From NCBI GenBank assembly GCA_001600555.1, contig BCKH01000002.1:3203964-3267963 (forward strand): a DNA stretch of 64,000 nt, read 5' to 3'. The position numbers and the translations under genes are program-made. Positions 30,488 to 39,132 of this stretch are shown piece after piece; positions within the stretch are counted from its first letter, which is position 1, and every line of letters starts with the position of its first letter. The stretch is from Albophoma yamanashiensis (Eukaryota; Ascomycota; Sordariomycetes; Hypocreales; Ophiocordycipitaceae). The notes beneath the pieces were generated by a model. The model worked only from the letters and a program-made list of their open reading frames with translations. It had not been told where the DNA came from and ran no database searches.

Positions 30488-32299
30488 ATGGAGGACGGCG
30501 CGCAGATGCATCCGCCGCCTTCGGGCGAGCCGATTTCCAGACCGAGCTCGACGTCAACGTCGGCCTCTGCATCGCTGCGGCACTTGCCTGGCCTCGCAGC
30601 ACTGGCTGCAAGTAACGCGGAGCCAGACCCTCCACAGCTAGCGTACGTCGCCCATCGTTCGGACGAGGCTCCCGGCCATGGTCAGAGGTGGTGGCGCCGT
30701 CCCCTGATTCCCATGGATCGTTTTTGCGCCGCCAGCCCTTCAAACCATCCAACATCTGCTCGGTGCTGATACGTCTCTGTCTAGGGTAACCCAGGCACCG
30801 CAACCCCCGGTGAATACTGGAATCTCACACCCTGCCACCATCGGCGGCGGTAATATGGTAAGTTCGGTAAAGCCCAGCAACTCCCCTCGCATGCAACACT
30901 CCCCCCACGGTCCTTCACACCACCTCATCGTTCCCACGCAACGACCCCTCTCCCGCAATCATGGAATCATAGCCGGCTCGGCCGTGATACGGTTGTACCA
31001 CACTCCCGCAACCTTTGTCTTGCCACCTCGCGACTGGCGACGCTTATCGTGAAATATGCGCGGTCACGTGGCTTATCGCGATACGTGTCGCGCTAGTCCC
31101 AAGCGGGTTACCCGCGCTTGCCAATCATCACCCTGCTATCTTGCCTTATCAGTCCCGGCGCATGGTGGCAGCCAAAGTTTTTTTGCTCCGTCATCCTTAT
31201 CGATCACGATAGTATTTATCGCGTTGCCCTCCCTGCCTTTCACAAGGGACTCGACTTACACCGACTGAACCGGCAACATGATGGCAACTAACACCTCTTC
31301 GCAGCCGACGTGCCAAAATTGCACAACGTCGACGACGCCGTTATGGCGTCGCGACGAGTTCGGCTCCGTCCTTTGCAATGCCTGCGGCCTGTTCCTCAAG
31401 CTGCACGGCCGGCCGCGGCCCATATCCCTGAAGACGGACGTTATCAAGAGTCGCAATCGCGTCAAGACGATGCGCCCCGATCTGGTGCCCAAGAAAAAGG
31501 TAGGCTTTGTTTGCCACTCCTACCCTCTTACACGCTGACCGTCTCTGTGCAGCAGCAACAGCAGCAGCAACAACAGCAGGTCAATAACTTCCCTTTCCCA
31601 ACCAACGTGAATGGTGCTGAGATGTCCGCCCAGAGTGCCGCCGCTGCCGCCGCACAAGCTATACGAACGGCCCAGAAGTCGGCAAACGGAAACAACGAAG
31701 GCGCCGACTCTCCCATCTCCCGCACCGGCACACCGTCGATGTATAACCAGGGAATCCCGTCCTTCATGGTCGACGATCCTTACCAGACCGGCTTCAACGG
31801 TGCGGCCGGCGGCGACGGAAGCGCTGGGTCGCCCATGAATGGCGACCGTGGCCTCGAGAGCCCTCAGACCCACGAACAGATCATGGCACACAACTCGAGC
31901 CTTAAGACGCGTGTCAGCGAACTGGAAGTTATCAACGAACTGTTCCGAGGCCGCCTGAGCCAGTTGGAGCAGCAAGAAGCCGCCGCACGCCGAGGCCAGG
32001 AGGTCGCTGGCGCGGAACAGACACAATTGCGAAGTCAGCTGGAGGCTGTACAGGAGAGCGAAGCCCAGCTTCGCGTCCAGCTAGAGGACAGCCATCGGCG
32101 CGAGAACAACCTTAAACGGCGTCTGGACGAGCTGGAGCTGGAGCTGAAGGAAGCGAAGGAAGCGAACCAATCGAAGGAAGCGAAAGAAGCCTTGGAATCC
32201 GACAGGCCGTCTAAGAAAGCTCGCTTGGACCAGGACGAAACTGCACCCGCTACCGCGGAGGAGCCAGACACGACCTCGACGCCACCCTCCACTGCTTGA
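30488..32299 (+). CDS. areB: AreB/ASD-4/Dal80-type GATA factor with C-terminal coiled coil
   Basis: Long form exons: 30488-30642, 30785-30857, 31305-31499 and 31553-32299; introns 142, 447 and 53 nt; 389 residues. The single zinc finger CQNC-X17-CNAC (about 79-103; TPLWRRDEFGSVLCNACGLF) with the RPISLKTDVIKSRNRVK tail is the AreB/Dal80 class. A polyglutamine run begins right at the last acceptor. Residues about 255-350 form a long coiled coil with heptad leucines (LKTRVSELEVINELFRGRL). An in-frame ATG at 31278, inside the 447-nt intron, would give a 322-residue form (MMATNTSSQPTCQNC) that keeps the whole finger. Known role of relatives: repressor-type control of nitrogen catabolite genes and, in N. 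crassa, ascus development. A. nidulans areB is known to make several protein forms. Confidence 0.88.
31044..31220 (+). promoter_or_regulatory. Cluster of HGATAR sites inside the large areB intron, upstream of the internal start
   Basis: Five TTATC (GATAA on the minus strand) at 31044-31048, 31073-31077, 31146-31150, 31197-31201 and 31216-31220, plus CTATC at 31136-31140 and CGATAG at 31207-31212. Seven HGATAR sites in under 180 bp, ending 57 bp before ATG 31278. A CACGTG box (31065-31070) lies between them. The layout suggests an internal promoter under GATA autoregulation or cross-regulation; that function is inferred. Confidence 0.6.
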
Positions 32300-33113
32300 A
32301 CAACCCCGGCGCAATCGGCACTTGTCTTTACAAGTTCGAGGGCAATAAATGCACAGTACCGGCGACACGTTGCCGTCGACTCGCTGACGTTCCGGCATTG
32401 AACAACGCCAGCAAAGATATTTCACAGCAATTTCCTCACTATACCCTGTTATGATAGGCGCCTTAAAAGTCACTGTTCATCGGTGACCACGACGCCGGAT
32501 GGGTGGCGTTACGGTTCATATTTACGAATAATTTAATCACCCTGCGTTCTAGCGGCTTTGTGATAGCAGGGCAAGGTCTCGGAGATGACCCCACGGAGCA
32601 GAGCGTTTGGGAAACGGAGATACCATGTGACAGGCCGGACTGCACTGCCGACCGACGCCTCATGCCTCGAGGCCAGGGAATTCTACATGGCTGGAGTTGG
32701 CGGTTGGCGTAAAATTTGGCTCAAAGCCGGACCGGCTAGAGCGACGATTACGGAACAAAAAGTTTAGCTGCTTTTGTCAGATCAAAAATCACTACTTTGA
32801 CAGTCCCAGCTTCGTTACGTGTGCTTCTGTGCCGTGGTCATAACTCCATTTGAAGCGAGATGCGACTCATATAGACCAACGGTCAACCTGGGAAAACCAC
32901 CCAAAGCTTGGCCATCCAAGCATTTACAGCATTTACCACGAGCACGTGCAAGTTACACTGCGTTTGTTCAGCTGCAGGCATTCCAGGTCGCGCAACGCCA
33001 CCATGTTGCGGCACGACGTGTCATCACATGACCTTACGACGAACAATGTTTCGATACTGCCTTGCACGCGGCTCATCTGATTTCGAACCAGTCTTTTCTC
33101 TGCCATCGCAACA
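32300..33113. other. Intergenic, 0.8 kb, no supported gene
   Basis: areB 3' flank and upstream of the orphan gene; less GC-rich than its surroundings. Nothing recognisable. Confidence 0.6.
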
Positions 33114-33746
33114 ATGGAAGCAGCCGCAAACATTGCACCGGAGCCGCCGGTCCGGATCTTGGTCGAAACTTTAACCCATTTGGTTCCAGGTAGCGACAGT
33201 GTGGACCGAAGATGCTTCATATTGAACCGTGTCTGCCAGCACCACTGGAACTGTGATTTCGAAGTCCCGAAATTCCGCTGGGCCTCATACAATGATCGAT
33301 TTGCCTTGCACAACCGACGTTGCTTCTTCGTTGTTGACTATGGTGAATCTGAAAATGACGAAGATGTCCCTATTCTTTCCTATGAGTGGACGGGAGAATC
33401 TCTGTAACGTATCTCACCCCATATTCACGTTTCCAACTAACCATCATTCAATAGCGTACCACGACCCCAATTAGCCCAAGTTCCGGAGATCCAGGATAGG
33501 CTTAGAAAATTTTCTTTTACCAGGCAGCCGAAGAATCCACAACGTGAGAGACCTCCTATTCGCAAGCGTGTGAAGGAGAGACTTTATTGTGATGCAAATA
33601 TCTGGCCCGAAGAGCTCGATTACATGAGGGAGCATCCAGAGGATTTGGAATGGCTCAAGAACCATATTAGGCCCAGATTTTGGCGGAAATTTGTGGCCGA
33701 GGTTAAGGCTAGAAAGCCTCCTGGGGCTTTAGACATCAAAGAGTAG
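33114..33746 (+). CDS. Orphan protein, 193 residues, unknown function
   Basis: Not recognised. Two exons, 33114-33403 and 33455-33746, flank a well-formed 51-nt intron (GTAACG...AACTAAC...ATAG). The intron joins GESENDEDVPILSYEWTGESL to VPRPQLAQVPEIQDRLRKFS in frame. The ATG start gives MEAAANIAPEPPVRILVETL. The middle is rich in Cys, His and aromatic residues (CFILNRVCQHHWNCDFEVPKF). The C-terminal half is basic and Trp-containing (RPPIRKRVKERLYCDANIWP, DLEWLKNHIRPRFWRKFVAE). No signal peptide or membrane span. Codons use more A/T at third positions than in neighbouring genes, and the flanks are long and gene-free, which fits a young, lineage-specific or transferred gene. The intact splice structure argues for a live gene. 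Confidence 0.62.
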
Positions 33747-34931
33747 AAGTGGCATTTTGGTTTTTCAGTTCAACAGTCGTTGAAGGAGACAACGCGCATC
33801 AGCGCAGAAAATCGGGTATCAGGTTGGTCATGAGAGAACTTGCGAAGGGCATTTTGAGGGCTAGGAGGATGGAGGCGAATTGCTGTGCTCCGTTCTTTGT
33901 CGTGCCGTGCTGTCAAGACACAAAGGGGACATGTCAGAGGACTGTGACAGTGAGTACCCAGGAGAAGGCAATCACGTGCGATTGACTTTCTATATGGCAA
34001 TAAACCTTCTTCGTACTCCGTAGAGCTTGGCAAATCCAAGCTTCAGTCTTGCGCTACTACCACTTCCTGGTCTGTGAAACCTCACTATCTCCTTTATCTT
34101 TGCTGAGCCCATCGGGACCACCATCTTTGGATATTACACATGATCCGCATGACATGCAAAGCATAACCATGCAGTAGATGCAATCGGCGGCTTGGTCGTC
34201 CAAACTAGTGCACAGACCCACCTCGTGCTCTAAAAAGATCTAGGGAAAAAACGGAGTGGCAGTTACATGGAGATACGGGGAAGATAAAACTGCGACTCAG
34301 TCATTGCTGATTAACAGGGAAGGACAGGAGAAGTGGGAAAGGTAAGCTACCAATCGCGTTGCACGGCTGGCTACCCAGGAAGAGCAACCATGGAGGGGGC
34401 GAGGTTGCAAACAGGGACTGGCGCTTCCGCATCGGAGGGCATTGCAAACGCTGAGAGTGAGATGCCCGGGAGTTGTGAGAGACGGAGGGTGGAGCAACAC
34501 GGGTAAGGTGGAACCCGTCGGCAAAACAGTGGGGGAGTGGCTACCCTGCTGCCTGCCAAGTCTGCCTTGCCTGCCGTTCAATCCCCAAGTCCCCTAACGA
34601 GCAAGCATTTCGATCAATAGGGTGTCACGTGCGGCAGTTGTCTGCTCGTGTAACTCTCTTATAAACAAGGAGGCCGCGCAGCAAACACGGCCCCCCCAAT
34701 CATCGATCCCGCAAACGCAACTATCACCACATCTCCCGCCCTTCCAGCTTCCTCCTTCATTTTGTCACAAGCGCTGTTGGCAGTTGCCAGCTGGTATTCC
34801 CACCCCGCCTTCTGTCGCCAGCGACTCGCCTTGAAGCAGCGCACCGTTCGAGTGAACTCCAATTCCAACCGCCGCCTTTCATCTGCCGTCACGCTCAATC
34901 CGATTCACTCGTCGGAAAGTTGACAACAATT
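33747..34931. other. Intergenic, 1.2 kb, promoter of the histone H4 variant
   Basis: No gene supported. TACTCCGTA half-site at 34014-34022. CCCCCCCAATCATC at 34690-34703 includes a CCAAT box about 235 bp upstream of the H4 variant ATG. Confidence 0.6.
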
Positions 34932-35681
34932 ATGGTCACGCCAAGCTCCCGCGGAGGACCATGGGGCGCTCGCAACCACGTAGCCAAGGCCGGCTTGGGC
35001 AAAGGGCATGTCGGCGGGCACTCACGGGTGGGCGGTAAGACCGTTCTCAACAATCGTCACCGGTAGGTCTCGCCATCAGCAGTTGACCGTGCAGTGCTAA
35101 CTCTCTCGCAGCAAGATAGCCCGGGATACTATCCTGGGCATCAGTAAGTTCCTTGCGACTCGTGAGCGAGATGTGGGTAGCTGTGCTGACAACCGTCCAC
35201 TAGCACGGCCAGACATCAAGTGAGTTGACGCACCCATGACAACCCCCGCGATGGCCTCTTCGAGCGTCCTTTTCACCCTTTGTTATCGTGCACCTTCCAC
35301 TGACAGTCTTCACAGACGATTGGCGAGACGAGGGGGCGTCAAGAGAATCTCCATGGGAATCTACGGGGAGATACGCGCGGCGCTCAAGGACCGACTTGAG
35401 ACGGTACGTCCCCACGCGCAAATGCCTGCAGGCTTCCTCTCTAACGAGTTTCGGCAGATTCTCCGTACTTGTGTCATTTTCGTGGAGCATCGAAATGCAA
35501 AGACGATCACGACAACTGATGTACGTATTACGCCCCTCATTTGAGGTTTGATCAACGCTGAGGCTCACAATGGTCTCAGGTCATCTACAGCCTTCGGCGA
35601 ATCGGCCGACCCATCTATGGGTTCGACCCCGACACCTACGATGGCAAGAAGAAGCCACAGCATGCTGGTGCCGCAGACTAG
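34932..35681 (+). CDS. Divergent histone H4 variant
   Basis: Six exons: 34932-35062, 35112-35143, 35204-35219 (16 nt), 35316-35403, 35458-35520 and 35580-35681, all with GT-AG ends; 143 residues against 103 in canonical H4. The histone fold is clear: NRHRKIARDTILGITRP, DIKRLARRGGVKRIS, IYGEIRAALKDRLETI, FVEHRNAKTITTTDVIYSLR, RIGRPIYGF. The tail is rewritten (MVTPSSRGGPWGARNHV, GLGKGHVGGHSRVGGKTVL): aligned on RHRK, the H4 K16 position is Asn, while K20 is kept. The canonical YGFGG end is replaced by YGFDPDTYDGKKKPQHAGAA. N. crassa has a divergent H4 gene (hH4v) and this may be its counterpart. A nucleosomal role is inferred from fold retention. Many introns suggest a replication-independent gene. 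Confidence 0.9.
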
Positions 35682-36032
35682 GGTGATTACCCGGAAAGGT
35701 TTTGTTTGCGATAGATTGCAAGGGAGGCGGTGATCTGTTTTGCTTTGCTATACGATGGTGTCTCATGGCATTGTTGCTTTCTTGTCGCCCTTTGTGGCAT
35801 GTGCGTCTGGCAATGAGTTCTGCTGATAGGGCGAGCATCGGCGTTTGGGTGAGGTCAAGTTTGTGTATTGACATGAAGGAACGGATACTTGAACGACGAA
35901 ACGAATGTACTTCAGGTTGACTCATCAGTCAAAGGGGTATCTCTAAACGAATGTCATGCAACAGCTCCCATGCCCGCAATCCAGAATATGCAACTGAAAA
36001 GTGTCGTCAGACTCTCAATATCGCTCGCTACT
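35682..36032. other. Convergent 3' intergenic, 0.35 kb
   Basis: Between the ends of the H4 variant gene (plus) and the GNAT gene (minus). Nothing recognisable. Confidence 0.6.
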
Positions 36033-37456
36033 TTACCTTTTCTTCCGCTTGCTAGCCTCCCATTCCGCCAGAACCCCGTCCAATGCCTTCGCGGCGCGAC
36101 CCTCGTCTTTCCGGAACTCCCCGTTGAAGATTCGCGGCAGCAGCATGGTGCTGTTGGCATGCTCTTTGGCGAAGCCCACGTGCGCATCCTTGCCACACAG
36201 CTCCTTGGTCTTGCGCACGGCGGCGAGCAAGAGTTCTCTGCCGATGCCTCGACCGCGCCACTTGAGGCGAGTGGTCCACGCGCGGATGACGCCGCGGCGG
36301 CTCGTGCTGCTGCGGCTACGATTCTTACGGCGCTGCAAGGGGCCGGCGACGACAGGCTTCGGCTCCAGACGCAGGACGAGAGCGCCGATGAGAATGTCGC
36401 CGTATCGTGCGCCCAGCATGACATCCTGCTCGCCGTAGGAAGAATCCCGCTTGAGCCAGGACGAGTTGATGCCCTCGGCGATGGTCAGGTAGCCGCCAAC
36501 GGGATACCCCACGGCGAGGAGGTACGCCATCGCGACGCCGCAGGCAAGCAGGATAGCGCGGCCGGCGTCGCCGCTGGCCTTGGGCAGGTAGACGCAGCGG
36601 TAGACGAGGCCCCAGGCGGCGGCCAGCAGGGCGAGGCACAGGGGGTGGAGGGCGAGGGTGCGGGCTGTGCGCTGCTTCATCTGGGCGACCGAGTCGGCGA
36701 TGATGCGCAGACCCTCGGCTTTGTCATCCGGGGTGCAGAGCGTATCGAGGGACAGCGGCGGAATGTCGTCGAGGGGCGTCAGGGGCTGGCTCGCGGCGAG
36801 GGGGGAGAGCGCCGACGCTGACGGCGCGAGGCGCGGCTGCGGCGAGCATGGCTCGAGGTAAGGCGTGTTGGAGGCGGAGGAGACGGCGGAGGGGGTGAGG
36901 ACGAGGTTGGCGCGGAGAAAGGTGAAGAAGGCTGTGAGTTGTCCGTCAGTAGATGTCAACCAAGTTAAGGCGTGCTTCATGTATATGAGGTGGTATTTGG
37001 GGTGAGTGAGCGTGAAAGCGTGATGCATGCTTCAGGCTGCGTTGTATGCAAGTGAATCCCGGGGTAATGGGCGACGAGACAGCTGGTGGTATATCCAAGC
37101 CTTCGTTTATTCTCTTGCCAAAAGCTTCCGTAGAAGCATGGGGTTCGATATTGGGGCTGGAATGTGAGGTGAATGACGACGTCCTTGACGTCGCACAAGG
37201 ACCCTTGTCTCCCGGTGCCAGGGCATAGGTCCAGACTCGACGAGTCGAAGAGCCCTACGGCCTTACAGACCACCAGAACAAAGCCCGGACAACTTCTTCG
37301 AACCAAGAGCCGAAACAACATAAAAAACAAGAGAATAGAATATCTCGACTCACCAGCACTCGACCTTAGGCCTGGCACGACGCCGCCGACCCGGTCGGCC
37401 ACGAGACTGGGGCCGCAGTTGCTGAGGTCCAGCTCACGCACGACACCGCGCTCCAT
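36033..37456 (-). CDS. Membrane-anchored GNAT-family acetyltransferase
   Basis: The main exon is 36033-36931. A proposed first exon 37354-37456 (MERGVVRELDLSNCGPSLVADR...) joins in frame (phase 1) across a 422-nt intron (GTGAGT...CTCACAG), giving 333 residues. The long intron is unusual here, so the first exon is provisional. The body has two hydrophobic spans (ALHPLCLALLAAAWGLVY and ILLACGVAMAYLLAVGYPVGGYL, about residues 128-185). These are followed by GEQDVMLGARYGDILIGALVLR and the acetyl-CoA-binding motif LKWRGRGIGRELLLAAVRK (Q/RxxGxG/A), typical of GNAT motif A. The end is Lys-rich (EWEASKRKKR). Substrate and compartment are unknown; the two spans suggest a membrane-tethered catalytic domain. 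Confidence 0.75.
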
Positions 37457-39132
37457 AATACCGGTGGTGTAGGCGGCCGGTAGGGCCTGGGGTTTTCCAC
37501 GGGGCCACGCGAGGCAGACGGGAGTTTCCGAGCTTCCTCGTCCGCCAAGTACAGCACTCGGGCAGCACAACAAAAGACGGAGAAAAGGAAGAAGCAGAAT
37601 TAGACGAGAAAGTGGCGAGGGGGGAGAAGACGCCAGTCCGCGTGTGTGCCCCCTTGGAGGCTGTTGGTCCTCACTGTTTTTTTTTGCTCTTGCTCAATCA
37701 ATCAAAAAGCTCGGCACGGTACCGGTGCCGCGGGTCGCTCCGCCTGCCTGCCTGTCATGCCATGTATCTCGCAGCAGAGGGTGCGCCGACCAGCGGCTTG
37801 CCACGCCACTTCGATAGTCTGGCGCCGCTTGTGCTGGGCGGGCTCGCGTGACGGCCGGGCGGGAGCGGCAAGTGGCTCGGCGCACGCGCGCAGATTGGGC
37901 AGATGCAGACGCAGACGCAGACGTGGAAGGGACCCGAGAGATCGCTGGGCCGTTGAAGATTGGACGACTGAGAGGGCGAGCAGGTAGCAGGACGGAGGAT
38001 GGATGGTGTGCGCAGCGGATGTGGCGGCAGCGACAGCAGCAGAGCAGCAGCAGTCATCGTCGTCGTCGCCATGGGGCTTTTAAGTCCCCCGCGCATGTTT
38101 TGGCCTCTGCTGGACCTGGCCGCGCCAACCGCAGACGGTCGATCATGGCGACCAAGATGGCTCCGTGGCGCGATGTGGTCCCGGCGAGCTACCTGCTGCC
38201 GTGGCGCGACGGCGGCGGTCACCATCGCACACAGCTCGAACGAAACGATCCGCAGGCTCGAGTCCAGGCGACAGGCTCGCCAAGCTCGCGCACCAACACC
38301 TGGCGTGCGCAGTGGCGCGCCTCGCCCCCCTCCCCCGGTCCTGGCTGTGCATCCCTGCACGAGGCGCTCCCTGCATGGCTGTTGCAAGCTGCCTTCGAGG
38401 ACCTACCTCACATTGCTCACCTACTACGTAGGTACATAGTAGGTGGGAAGCCTGGCGATGAAGACGAGCGAGGCCGTCTCCGTTGGTTGGCTGACAGTTT
38501 GGGCAGTCGTTCCCACTGACCGGTGGCTCCCCCCCAGGCGCCCCAACCCCCAACCCCCACCCCCAGCTGTCCGCCCGCGCCCAGGCTCTCGACCTGACAC
38601 CTGAGCACTTACACCCAATGCATTTTACTCGTACGTTAGCTGTCATCGCCAACCAACAACCGCCTCACATGGCAGCATAATCCCGGCAGCAGCACGCAGG
38701 CTGCAGCGGTGCTCGATAACACAGGTGGCCATGATTTGCCCCCCCCGCACACCCGTCAATCCACCCTGCTCCCTGCTGCGATCAGTGGACGGCGATGCTT
38801 CGCTCTGCCCCGCCCTCTGAAACGCAGAGGCTGCAGCTCTGGGGCACGTCACCGTCGTCCACGGGCTGTGTTTGGTGTTGCTGGGACCAACAGAGCAGGT
38901 GCTGACGTGCATTGTACGAACCTATGTGCTTGTGACAGGTTGCCGTTACAGATCGGCGTCACGCTGCGGGCGGCGAGTGCGCATCTGTGGCGGACGCGCC
39001 TCGTCGACAAGTACTCGCGACCACCTGTGCATCAAACGACACGCTGAAAAGCAAACATACCATCACGATGCGCTGCCAAGGTTCAACAGGTCTGGGAATA
39101 CATACTATTACTAGGTACGTAGCTTCACGCCC
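37457..39132. other. Intergenic, 1.7 kb, GNAT promoter and ABC transporter 3' flank
   Basis: GC-rich, with several long open frames on both strands (up to 223 codons around 37750-38520), all with repetitive Arg/Ala/Pro composition and none with a motif. CAG-type repeats at 38020-38060 and an inverted repeat at 38418-38445. No gene supported. Confidence 0.58.
38418..38445. repeat. Inverted repeat CACCTACTA / TAGTAGGTG, 10-nt loop
   Basis: 9-nt exact arms at 38418-38426 and 38437-38445; the loop includes ACGTAGGTAC. Compositionally related to the other TAC-based palindromes. Confidence 0.8.

Noticed and set aside
37755..38520. Overlapping 210-223-codon frames on both strands in the GNAT-ABC spacer
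   Set aside because: Arg/Ala/Pro-rich, frame-open on both strands because of GC content and CAG repeats; no motif, no splice structure.
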